DNA from: Aliiglaciecola sp041538045
GTDB lineage: Bacteria; Pseudomonadota; Gammaproteobacteria; Enterobacterales; Alteromonadaceae
Assembly: GCF_041538045.1 (NCBI RefSeq)
Contig: NZ_JBGOSE010000004.1
Coordinates: 1-64,000, forward strand
DNA length: 64,000 nucleotides
Reading direction: 5' to 3'
Shown: positions 27,242 to 34,919 of the stretch, piece after piece
Layout: each line of letters opens with the position of its first letter
How positions within the stretch are numbered: the first letter of the stretch is position 1
Program-made: the position numbers and the translations under genes
The notes under the pieces: model-generated
Told to the model about the DNA's origin: nothing
What the model saw: the letters and a program-made list of their open reading frames with translations, nothing else
The model's database searches: none

Positions 27242-27661
27242 ATGATATTTACTCCAGGGCAACCAGTGTTGGATCTCATTGCTTGTTACCCAGCAAAACC
27301 GCGAGAAGCCTTGTTCGCTTTGCGTGAGCTTATATTGCAGGTGGCAACTCGCTGCCCTGAGGTCAAAAATCTTGAAGAGACTTTAAAGTGGGGAGAACCC
27401 AGTTACCTTTGCAAGAGTGGCAGCACATTACGAATGGACTGGAAGCCGAGGGAACCAGACTTTATTTTTATTTATGTAAACTGCCAAACTACATTAATAG
27501 AAACCTGCAAAGAGCTCTACGCCGACGAATTAGAATTCGTTGGTCGTCGCGCTATTGGGCTGCCATTAAACATGGCGTTGCCTGAAACCGTGTTATCCTA
27601 CTGCATTGAACTAACTCTCAAGTACCACAAAATTAAACATTTACCACTATTAGGGTGTTAA
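27242..27661 (+). CDS. DUF1801 protein
   Basis: 139 residues of the YdhG-like fold: PREALFALRELILQVA near the start, then ETLKWGEPSYLCKSGSTLRMDWK and a C-terminal helix. Cytoplasmic; function unknown. TAGGAAAATT precedes the ATG. Confidence 0.85.
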   Translation: MIFTPGQPVLDLIACYPAKPREALFALRELILQVATRCPEVKNLEETLKWGEPSYLCKSGSTLRMDWKPREPDFIFIYVNCQTTLIETCKELYADELEFVGRRAIGLPLNMALPETVLSYCIELTLKYHKIKHLPLLGC

Positions 27662-27780
27662 AACCTTGGTTTTTGCGTGCTAATATTTCTGTCAGAGTAG
27701 ATAGATAAGTGAGCCCGATTCAAGGTGAAAAAAACTAACAAAAAGGTATTTTTGATAGAATCCCTTGGGGGGGGTGCGCT

Positions 27781-28131
27781 GTGGTCGCCATTTGGATCAG
27801 CGTTATTAATTCTGGGTTTATCACTGGAATGCATATGATCAGCCGTGGTTTTGAGATTGGCTATTTGATTGTGTTTGGCGTTATTTTGAGTTCAGTTGGG
27901 GTGTGGGGCGTGTTTCAATTGCAGTTGAAATTAGTGTTTCCTGACGCCTATGAAGACAGTATCTCGTTCTACCGTTTTCATTTAATCTGCGGGGCCGTGG
28001 GCTGCGTACTCTGTACTCTATTTTTCATGGATTGGGACCCAGTTTTTGCTCTTATCTGCCCTTTACCATTGCTCATTTCTATCTATCTGTATCGCAAAAA
28101 ACTGCGTTTTGAACAGCTTAAATGCTGTTAA
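27781..28131 (+). CDS. Small membrane protein; start doubtful beside an 8-G run
   Basis: 116 residues from GTG 27781 with three to four hydrophobic segments. Immediately upstream is a run of eight G (27767-27774). A second frame starting GTG 27726 encodes a protein-like N-terminus (KKTNKKVFLIESLGGG) and would join this frame if the run had nine G. So either the gene begins at 27781, or it is a frameshifted longer gene whose reading depends on the length of the run. Downstream it overlaps the DoxX-like gene by 10 bases. No family recognised. Confidence 0.55.
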   Translation: MVAIWISVINSGFITGMHMISRGFEIGYLIVFGVILSSVGVWGVFQLQLKLVFPDAYEDSISFYRFHLICGAVGCVLCTLFFMDWDPVFALICPLPLLISIYLYRKKLRFEQLKCC

Positions 28132-28517
28132 ATTTATCCCTTGTACAGCTAGCTAGATTCACCTTAGGTTTAGCTTGGATATATCACGGATTAATTCCTA
28201 AACTATTGCATGTCGACCCGATGGAAAAAGTGATCACGGTAGCGCTAGGTTTTAACGCCCAAAACAGTTTGATTTTTACTCAGATTGCTGACTTGGCTGA
28301 AGTCATTTTGGGTGTCGCCTTAATTTTGTTTTACAAAAATCTCCTACTCATTTATTTTAGCGCTCTAAATTTGGTAGCTTTGTTGGTTTTCACCATTATT
28401 TTTGTTGCACAAGTGGTTGTGGCGGCATTTAACCTGGTAACAACCAATATTCCCTTAATAGTATTGAGTGTTGTATTGCTGAAAAATGCTCAGCGTAAAC
28501 AGACAAACATAACCTAA
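28122..28517 (+). CDS. DoxX-like four-helix membrane protein
   Basis: 131 residues with four hydrophobic helices. The start LARFTLGLAWIYHGLIPKLL is the typical first helix of DoxX-like proteins (a G-x-x-W-x-Y-x-G-x-x-P-K pattern). Its ATG lies within the end of the preceding gene, suggesting translational coupling. Function unknown. Confidence 0.8.
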   Translation: MLLNLSLVQLARFTLGLAWIYHGLIPKLLHVDPMEKVITVALGFNAQNSLIFTQIADLAEVILGVALILFYKNLLLIYFSALNLVALLVFTIIFVAQVVVAAFNLVTTNIPLIVLSVVLLKNAQRKQTNIT

Positions 28518-28531
28518 AGAAGACACGTTTT

Positions 28532-28564
28532 ATGAACACGAAAGCAGTATGGGATAGTAAATGA
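28532..28564 (+). other. Ten-codon upstream reading frame overlapping the next start
   Basis: ATG 28532 with a purine-rich AAAGAAGA upstream encodes MNTKAVWDSK and stops at TGA 28562-28564, which overlaps the ATG 28561 of the hydrolase (ATGA). The hydrolase has little ribosome-binding site of its own, so this may be a coupling leader, or the stub of a lost gene. Confidence 0.35.
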
Positions 28565-29511
28565 TTAAACGATTAGCAACATTGTTAGGGTCGCTACTTC
28601 TGCTGCTGGTGGCTATATATGCAGTGTTATTTATCCTCTTCCAACAACCTGATAGAAGTGTTGCTGAACTTGCACCTAAATGGGCTCCAGCCCCTTCGCA
28701 ATTTATTGATGTTGACGGCATGCAAATTCATTTGCGGGATGAAGGCCCTAAAAATGATCCTCTGCCAATCGTTTTACTCCATGGTACCAGTGCTTCTTTG
28801 CACACCTGGGAAGGGTGGACACAAACATTAAAATCTCAGCGAAGAGTCATACGTTTTGATTTGCCAGGGTTTGGTTTAACCGGTCCTAATCCGCAAAATG
28901 ATTATTCAATTGAGCAATACAGTCGGACCGTTATTGATGTTATGGACAATTTAGGTGTTGAGCGTTTTGTTTTGGCTGGAAATTCTTTAGGAGGTTATAT
29001 TTCTTGGGCAACTGCGGTGATTTACCCACAACGGGTAGAAAAGCTCATTTTAGTGGATGCCAGTGGATATCCGTATCAATCTACTTCGGTACCTTTAGCC
29101 TTCACCATTTCTCAAAAACCACTGCTCAAATTTTTAATAGGCGACATGTTGCCCCGCAGTTTAGTGGTGAAAAGTGTCAAAAACGTTTATGGTGACCCAC
29201 GTAAAGTAACGCCTGAATTGGTTGATCGTTATTATCAATTAACCACTCGCGAGGGTAACAGGCAGGCATTAGAAGCGCGCTTTGCACAAACTCAGTCTAA
29301 CGATTTAATTAACCGAATTCCTGAGATTAAACAGCCTACCTTAATTATTTGGGGGCAAGAAGATCGTCTTATTCCTGTTAATTTAGGAAGGCGTTTTCAA
29401 GAAGAAATTGAAAACAGTGAGTTGGTTATTTTTGCTACCCTTGGTCATGTTCCCCACGAAGAAGATCCTGACTCTACGGTGAATAGTGTGATTGATTTTC
29501 TGCAGCCCTAA
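28561..29511 (+). CDS. Membrane-anchored alpha/beta hydrolase
   Basis: 316 residues. An N-terminal hydrophobic anchor (about 7-27) is followed by a hydrolase domain with the oxyanion motif LLHGTSAS, nucleophile elbow GNSLGG (Ser142), an acid in IIWGQEDRLIP (Asp268) and LGHVPHEEDP (His296). All three catalytic residues are in place. Related to the epoxide hydrolase/C-C hydrolase branch; substrate unknown. Confidence 0.88.
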   Translation: MIKRLATLLGSLLLLLVAIYAVLFILFQQPDRSVAELAPKWAPAPSQFIDVDGMQIHLRDEGPKNDPLPIVLLHGTSASLHTWEGWTQTLKSQRRVIRFDLPGFGLTGPNPQNDYSIEQYSRTVIDVMDNLGVERFVLAGNSLGGYISWATAVIYPQRVEKLILVDASGYPYQSTSVPLAFTISQKPLLKFLIGDMLPRSLVVKSVKNVYGDPRKVTPELVDRYYQLTTREGNRQALEARFAQTQSNDLINRIPEIKQPTLIIWGQEDRLIPVNLGRRFQEEIENSELVIFATLGHVPHEEDPDSTVNSVIDFLQP

Positions 29512-29532
29512 AATGATTTAAGAAGGTAAAAT

Positions 29533-29790
29533 ATGACAGAAAACTCATCCACCTCAAATGATGAAAATCCAGCGGTTGGAAAAATACCCGCCAACGTGCG
29601 TGTGATGATAGCCCTAGTTGCATCTCCTACCCTTTTGGTGATTGCGTTTTCTATTTACTGCCTTTGGATTGGTAATTGGCAGGAGCCGGGAGTCAGTGGT
29701 GTAATTTTTTCTGCTTTAGGAATATTTGCTTACTATGTCGTTATTGTTGGTAGGTTGCCGAAATGGTTTCATTTTAAACGTCAAAAGTAA
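29533..29790 (+). CDS. Small membrane protein
   Basis: 85 residues. A polar N-terminus (about 25) is followed by two hydrophobic helices (about 27-45 and 54-73). AGAAGG precedes the ATG. It lies 21 bases after the hydrolase, so it is probably cotranscribed. No family recognised. Confidence 0.6.
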   Translation: MTENSSTSNDENPAVGKIPANVRVMIALVASPTLLVIAFSIYCLWIGNWQEPGVSGVIFSALGIFAYYVVIVGRLPKWFHFKRQK

Positions 29791-29803
29791 TTTTCTTATT
29801 GCT

Positions 29804-30415
29804 TTAAACCTTGAATCTGTTGTTTAGGTGGTGAGATGGCGTGTGCTTTTCCTGCTGTTTTTGCATGGCGTCGAATAAGGTTAACAGAGGTTGGGTGTCT
29901 GTATTGTAAATAAGCTTTAGTGCGTGAGCTGTAGCTTCTAGTGAAGACAGGCTGTGTTCAAGTTTAGATTTACGAATACGGTATTGATTCTGCGGTAAGG
30001 TATTAAAATGCCAGTTTGGTAATTCATGCAACCATGGGTTTAACTGCCACATTTTTGTCGCTTTACGCCAAGTGGCATCGATCACGATTAACCTATCGGG
30101 AAGCACGTTGGGGCAGTGTGTTTTGTGCTCTTCTAGTGGCTGACTATCTGTGTTGGGATACAAAACCCAGGTATTCTGATAAGTGGTGATAACTCGCTCT
30201 CTCACCCCGGTAAAATCTTGTTCATTCTCGCCGACTAGAATTTCCGAATTTTTTATACACAATGGAAGCAATCTTGCTGTATTTTTGCCGTGTTTAGACT
30301 CCAGAGGATGTTGTAATATGGTTATTTGTAATGGAACTTTGACTTCATTGATAAATGCACAAATGCATACCGATTGAGGGTAATTACAATGGGGACAAAT
30401 ACAACGTTTTTTCAT
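29804..30415 (-). CDS. DTW-domain tRNA-uridine aminocarboxypropyltransferase
   Basis: 203 residues. The N-terminal cysteine cluster CICPHCNYPQSVCIC (residues 5-19) is followed by the DTW core with ITILQHPLESKHGKNTARLL and DATWRKA (113-119). The family (TapT/YfiP and relatives) transfers the aminocarboxypropyl group of SAM to uridine, making acp3U in tRNA. Which tRNA position cannot be told here. Cytoplasmic. Confidence 0.88.
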   Translation of the reverse strand: MKKRCICPHCNYPQSVCICAFINEVKVPLQITILQHPLESKHGKNTARLLPLCIKNSEILVGENEQDFTGVRERVITTYQNTWVLYPNTDSQPLEEHKTHCPNVLPDRLIVIDATWRKATKMWQLNPWLHELPNWHFNTLPQNQYRIRKSKLEHSLSSLEATAHALKLIYNTDTQPLLTLFDAMQKQQEKHTPSHHLNNRFKV

Positions 30416-30610
30416 TGCAGATTTTTCCGTAACAACTTGTCATCAAATGGGTTAAGGTTTTAGTATCTAGTATTGGCCTCCCAAGTTATTTTTTGGGGAA
30501 CTCAATATCAGTCGCAGAGGCTTACTATAGCTGATAATCTATTAGGTATAAAAATCTTCGTGTGTTTGTTTTATTGTCAGGCGTACGTTTAAGGAATATG
30601 GATATAAATC

Positions 30611-32605
30611 ATGTCATTTAGTGAAAACGTGGAAGTGATCCCACCACCGTTCTCAACGGAAAGTTCGGATAGGCGCTCTGAGGAAGAAAGTAAAAAACTG
30701 CAAAAACAAAAATGGTGGGTATTGAGTATCAGCTTTTTACTGGTTTTTGTGGTGGCTATGATTTGGATTTGGAGCCGTTCACCTATTTATCAAAGCCAAG
30801 CGATAATTCATTTTAGCTATGCCCAACAGCTGAATAATCAACAAACTGCAGTACCTGAGGAGCAAATCACCCTCAACAATAAGCGTCTTACTAGCAACCG
30901 AATTCTTGATGGTTTACGTGTGCAACTTGCAGACGAGTATTCGCTCAATTTTACTACTGAAGAACTGGCCCAAATGGTGTCTACCGAAGAGCACCTGGAT
31001 AGTCGGATTATTAACTTATTCACAACGGGTGAAAATAGAAACCATTTACAACCGGTACTCGAACAATGGCTGGCTTTATATCTGGCTAGATTAGAAGAGG
31101 AAACGGAAGAAAACACAGTAGAAGATCTATCATTAGGGCAGGAAAAACTTCTGGCGTTGGAGCAGAAGATTCTTGAACAGCGAGATTTAGTTGAGCAGTA
31201 CAGCGAAGAAAATAACATTATTTCTATGGAGCGCGATGAGAATCGCGCACTATCTAAAATTAAAAGTATGGGAGCAGCGTTAGATACCGCTGAGACACAG
31301 CAAGCCGAAGCGAAGGCAACCTTAGAAAGTGTTAAACAAAGTATAGCCCAAGGAGATTCAGTTATTCACCCTGGAGATAAAGCCCGGCTAGATGGTATTC
31401 GCAGCGCTATTAAAGATAGCGAAGCTGAGCTTTACGAGTTATCACAACGATATACTGCTGAATACATGGAATTAGATCCTAGTATTGTGAATAAAAAACG
31501 TCGACTACAAGAGTTGAAAACTCGATATGAAGCTGAGGCGGCAGAAAGCCAAAAGAGATTTGTAGAAGATCTGCAACGTACAGTTGTTGCCTCTGAGCAG
31601 AAGCAAAAACAATTAGAAATTCAGTTAGATGAACTGGGCAAAGAGGCTCTTGTTTTTAACCAAAAATTAAAAGAGTATGGCCGATTAAATCGTTCTTTAA
31701 GTCAGTTGCAAGAACAAGCTCAGCAATTGAAAGATCAACTAGTAGAAACGGAAGTTCAAAAGCCGTTTCAAGCCAAAATTAATGTTCTTGAGCAACCTTT
31801 TGTTCCCACTTACCCCATATCACCGAATTACTGGCGTGACTCAGCCATCGCACTTGCTGCAGCAGTATTGGTAAGCTTATTTGCATTGCTCATATTCAGC
31901 TTCATTCATCGCCAGAAAACACCTGCACCTACCATGACAAGTTATAATGTGGTTCCTCCTTCTTCAGGGTTAACCTTAGAGCAGCAGGTGGCAGCACAGC
32001 AAGCCTTAGAGCAACAAAAGCAGGCACAGTTGGGGCACCAACAAGCACCTTTGCAATTGGCTCAAGCTAGCACGCCAAAAGCGGCTCGTTTATTATCTGA
32101 AGCGGAATGTGGCAGTTTATATCAAGTCGCGAATCGTGATGGAAAGTTGGCTATTTCGTTGATTTTAAATGGTGTCAGTCCCAGTGAATTGCTTAACCTT
32201 AAAGTTCAAGATATCGATCTAGAAACGCAATCTTTACAAATATCTGGTGAATACGCTAGAAGCGTCCCTGTTAGTCCAGAGTGTATACAGATCATTCAAA
32301 ACTTGCAGACCAATCAAGCTGAAGACAGTTTACTATTGGGGGGAAGACTTGATGCCCAGCAGCTTGATCAAATGATGATAAATATTGCCCATGATGCCGG
32401 TTTGGCTTTTGCTGAGCAGTTTTCAATTGGAGCGTTGCGTCATACTTACCTAACATTTTTAGTCGCCCAAGGAGCAAGACTAAATGATTTAGAGCAGGTG
32501 GCAGGTTTCGTAAGCCCTAATGATCTTAGTTTGTATCGCCAAGTTAACCGTCGTGGTGAGCCTGTGGATGTCGAACAATTGAATTTGCAATATCCGTTAG
32601 CGTGA
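30611..32605 (+). CDS. Wzz/GumC-like polysaccharide co-polymerase fused to a degenerate tyrosine-recombinase domain
   Basis: 664 residues. TM1 is at about 35-54. The periplasmic part (55-410) has a Wzz-like start (YQSQAIIHFSY, then residues 92-155) and a long coiled coil (about 170-385). The proline-rich EQPFVPTYPISPNYWRD leads into TM2 (about 411-432), exactly as in chain-length determinants. The cytoplasmic tail has a Gln/Pro-rich linker (433-490) and then, instead of a BY-kinase, a fold read as a tyrosine-recombinase catalytic domain (491-650): SLILNGVSPSELLNLKVQDIDLE, ALRHTYLTFLVAQGARLNDLEQVAGF, LYRQV. The first catalytic Arg (GLRxSEL) and the HxxR and late His are replaced; Arg610 and Tyr642 remain. 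So recombination is unlikely, while DNA or protein binding remains possible. Confidence 0.85.
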   Translation: MSFSENVEVIPPPFSTESSDRRSEEESKKLQKQKWWVLSISFLLVFVVAMIWIWSRSPIYQSQAIIHFSYAQQLNNQQTAVPEEQITLNNKRLTSNRILDGLRVQLADEYSLNFTTEELAQMVSTEEHLDSRIINLFTTGENRNHLQPVLEQWLALYLARLEEETEENTVEDLSLGQEKLLALEQKILEQRDLVEQYSEENNIISMERDENRALSKIKSMGAALDTAETQQAEAKATLESVKQSIAQGDSVIHPGDKARLDGIRSAIKDSEAELYELSQRYTAEYMELDPSIVNKKRRLQELKTRYEAEAAESQKRFVEDLQRTVVASEQKQKQLEIQLDELGKEALVFNQKLKEYGRLNRSLSQLQEQAQQLKDQLVETEVQKPFQAKINVLEQPFVPTYPISPNYWRDSAIALAAAVLVSLFALLIFSFIHRQKTPAPTMTSYNVVPPSSGLTLEQQVAAQQALEQQKQAQLGHQQAPLQLAQASTPKAARLLSEAECGSLYQVANRDGKLAISLILNGVSPSELLNLKVQDIDLETQSLQISGEYARSVPVSPECIQIIQNLQTNQAEDSLLLGGRLDAQQLDQMMINIAHDAGLAFAEQFSIGALRHTYLTFLVAQGARLNDLEQVAGFVSPNDLSLYRQVNRRGEPVDVEQLNLQYPLA

Positions 32606-32625
32606 CTGGCCAATAGAATCGTAAC

Positions 32626-32967
32626 GTGAATCACCAGTATCATCAGCAGATTTGGAATACAGTATTGCAAATTCCAGTCGGTAGAGTGGCCAGTTATGGT
32701 CAAATTGCTGATTTGGCGGGATTGCCTGGACGAGCTCGTTTAGTAGGTAAAGCCTTAGGTTATGCGCCCGATTCACTGCAGGTGCCTTGGCACCGAGTAC
32801 TTCGCTCAGATGGTAACATTGCGTTTCCAGCGCAAAGTGAAAAGTCCAATTTGCAAATAGGCTTATTGCAACAAGAGAATGTTGCTGTTTTTAATAACAG
32901 AGTGAAATTAAAAACGTTTCAATGGCAACCTGATCTGGCTGAGCTGCTATTTAAATTGAATTACTAA
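32626..32967 (+). CDS. Alkyltransferase-like (Atl) DNA-lesion-binding protein
   Basis: 113 residues related to the C-terminal domain of O6-alkylguanine transferase. The active PCHRV motif is PWHRV (54-58), Trp replacing the reactive Cys, which defines Atl proteins: they bind O6-alkylguanine without repairing it and pass the lesion to nucleotide-excision repair. IPVGRVASYGQIA and GRARLVGKALG are the DNA-binding helices. GTG start at 32626, 20 bases after the co-polymerase fusion. Confidence 0.9.
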   Translation: MNHQYHQQIWNTVLQIPVGRVASYGQIADLAGLPGRARLVGKALGYAPDSLQVPWHRVLRSDGNIAFPAQSEKSNLQIGLLQQENVAVFNNRVKLKTFQWQPDLAELLFKLNY

Positions 32968-33145
32968 TGCCAATGTAGCTTGCTGCGTTGCTATTAAAAG
33001 CGTGTTTAAAAAGCATTCAATTTGACGCATATTTGATTGCAATAAACATCTGATAGTTTTAAAGATTACATAGAGTTTTCTTGTGCCAAACGGCGGTGTA
33101 GTTTATGTTTAAGCGTATGTATTTTAATCATCGAGCTTTTGAAAC

Positions 33146-34336
33146 GTGTTAAAAGAAATTTCAATTGATGAATTAAAGCCAGGTATGTTCGTTCAAGCGA
33201 TAGTTGAACAGCGTGGCAATATGAAAATTAAAAGCCAAGGAAAGGTTTTCAAACGCGCTATTGTTAACCAACTCAGAAAGAAAGGCATTGTTCGACTTCT
33301 TATCGATCCTAGCAAGGAATTCACACCCGAGCCCGAATCTGACGTCGACTCTTCCTTAACCTCTCAAGCACAAGACCCCCGCTCCTCTAAAGAGCATATT
33401 ACCTTTGATGCGGAAATTGAAGTAGCTAAGCAATTACACGAAAAAGGTAAAGTCATTCAAAACAGGATGCTCAAATTGGTAGCCAAAGGCTTACCTGTTG
33501 ATTTAAAGCTACCTAAAGAATTTACTGAGCAGTTGGTTGGCTCTATCGACCGAAACCCCAATGCATTGATGTGCTTAACTAAAATACGTGAAAAAGATAG
33601 TTATCTACTAGAACACTCGCTTAACGTGGCCATTTTGTTAGCCAACTTTGCGCAATTTATCGAGTTGCCAGAAATAGAAGTGCAAGAACTCGCTTTGGCT
33701 GGATTTTTACACGATATTGGTAAAATTAAAATTCCAGATAGTATTTTGCATAAAGCTGGTCGCCTGACCGATCCCGAAATGAATATTATGCGTGATCATG
33801 TTTTTCATGGCATACAAACCTTAGAAGAAATGGGGCTGCCAGGACATATTATTAAAATAATGTCAGAGCACCATGAGCGTCTAGATGGGTATGGTTATCC
33901 TGAAGGTTTACGTGGTGAAGAAATTAGTAAGTATGGTCGCATGATAGCAATCGTAGATACCTATGACGCCATAACCGCCGACCGATGTTATAAATCAGGC
34001 ATGTCTTCCCAAAAAGCGCTAAAAATACTTTTGGGCGACTCACCCGTTAAATACGATCTGGATCTTGTGCAGATGTTTATTAAGTGCGTGGGTGTTTATC
34101 CTGTAGGCAGCTTAGTGAAATTAAATAACGAACAGGTTGGTATGGTGGTGGCAAGTAATGAATCTGCACCTTTAAAGCCTGTCGTGAAAGTGTTTTATTC
34201 TGCTCGCACCCAAAACTACTTACCTATAAAAGATATTGATTTAGCGCAGAGTCAAATGAAAGTAGAAAAAGGCGTGAAGCCTAGTCAGTTCGATATTGAT
34301 TTCAATCGCTACTTTGACCAGCACATTGCCATATAA
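33146..34336 (+). CDS. HD-GYP c-di-GMP phosphodiesterase with DUF3391 N-terminus
   Basis: 396 residues. The N-terminal DUF3391 (about 1-130) opens ISIDELKPGMFVQAI. The HD-GYP domain (about 150-330) has HSLNVA, FLHDIGKIKIP (His189, Asp190), DHVFHG, SEHHERLDGYGYP (GYGYP 248-252) and DTYDAITADR, so all metal ligands and the GYP signature appear intact. It hydrolyses c-di-GMP to GMP/pGpG and may counter the two cyclases in this window. GTG start with a weak site. Confidence 0.93.
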   Translation: MLKEISIDELKPGMFVQAIVEQRGNMKIKSQGKVFKRAIVNQLRKKGIVRLLIDPSKEFTPEPESDVDSSLTSQAQDPRSSKEHITFDAEIEVAKQLHEKGKVIQNRMLKLVAKGLPVDLKLPKEFTEQLVGSIDRNPNALMCLTKIREKDSYLLEHSLNVAILLANFAQFIELPEIEVQELALAGFLHDIGKIKIPDSILHKAGRLTDPEMNIMRDHVFHGIQTLEEMGLPGHIIKIMSEHHERLDGYGYPEGLRGEEISKYGRMIAIVDTYDAITADRCYKSGMSSQKALKILLGDSPVKYDLDLVQMFIKCVGVYPVGSLVKLNNEQVGMVVASNESAPLKPVVKVFYSARTQNYLPIKDIDLAQSQMKVEKGVKPSQFDIDFNRYFDQHIAI

Positions 34337-34438
34337 TTTGACGTGCAGATGGATAACACTCACAGGGCTGTGGCTGATAACCAACAATATCATAGCCACT
34401 GTCTAAACTTGATGGCTAGGTACTTGTTATCTATCTAA

Positions 34439-34627
34439 CTATCTATCGTTGCCATAAGCACATCGTAAGATTTCGCGCATCTGATCATCAGTAATGTGCG
34501 AAGGACACAGGCCTTTATCTACTAACTCTTCTTTTACACTTGCCACTGGCTTATCTGCTATATAAGCGCTGTGCTTTTTGACATAACGTGTTAAATTTTG
34601 TTGCAACTTACGAGTTAAACAAGACAT
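34439..34627 (-). CDS. Small conserved-looking hypothetical protein
   Basis: 62 residues, mixed charge, predicted helical, with cysteines at 3, 41 and 56. AGGTGA precedes the ATG at a good distance, which is the main support. It lies between the phosphodiesterase and the kinase, on the other strand. No family recognised. Confidence 0.5.
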   Translation of the reverse strand: MSCLTRKLQQNLTRYVKKHSAYIADKPVASVKEELVDKGLCPSHITDDQMREILRCAYGNDR

Positions 34628-34762
34628 ACATCACCTGATACTTCTGGGGTTACCAATCAAAAAAACTGTACTTTTCTTATACAGCATAAATCGAACCATG
34701 TTTTTAATCTTGTTTAAAAACATAGGGTTGTGATTTTTAAGGGTAGGTGGGTGTTAGGGGAG

Positions 34763-34790
34763 CTGTCAAAAAGTCTGACAGAATCTGTCA
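34763..34790. promoter_or_regulatory. Triple TGTCA-type site, possible operator
   Basis: CTGTCA (34763), TGACAG (34776) and CTGTCA (34785) form an inverted pair followed by a third half-site about 130 bases upstream of the hybrid kinase. It suggests a dimeric regulator binding site; no protein can be named. Confidence 0.35.
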
Positions 34791-34919
34791 AATCGACACT
34801 GAATTACCTGAAAGTAATTCATAAAGGTTCGGGTCATTTTGTTAGAGTCTGTTACTGATGACTTGAAAGGCCTGTTGATTTTCAACTTCTTGATTATTTA
34901 TTAACTGATTAGGTTTAAA

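Noticed and set aside
30611..32605. The co-polymerase/recombinase fusion as an assembly chimera
   Set aside because: One uninterrupted frame with a normal Gln/Pro-rich linker and uniform composition; no repeat at the junction. Kept as a real fusion, though read-level proof is lacking.
34763..34790. Terminator after the phosphodiesterase
   Set aside because: The CTGTCA/TGACAG stem is short and has no T-run, and it is over 400 bases from the phosphodiesterase stop.
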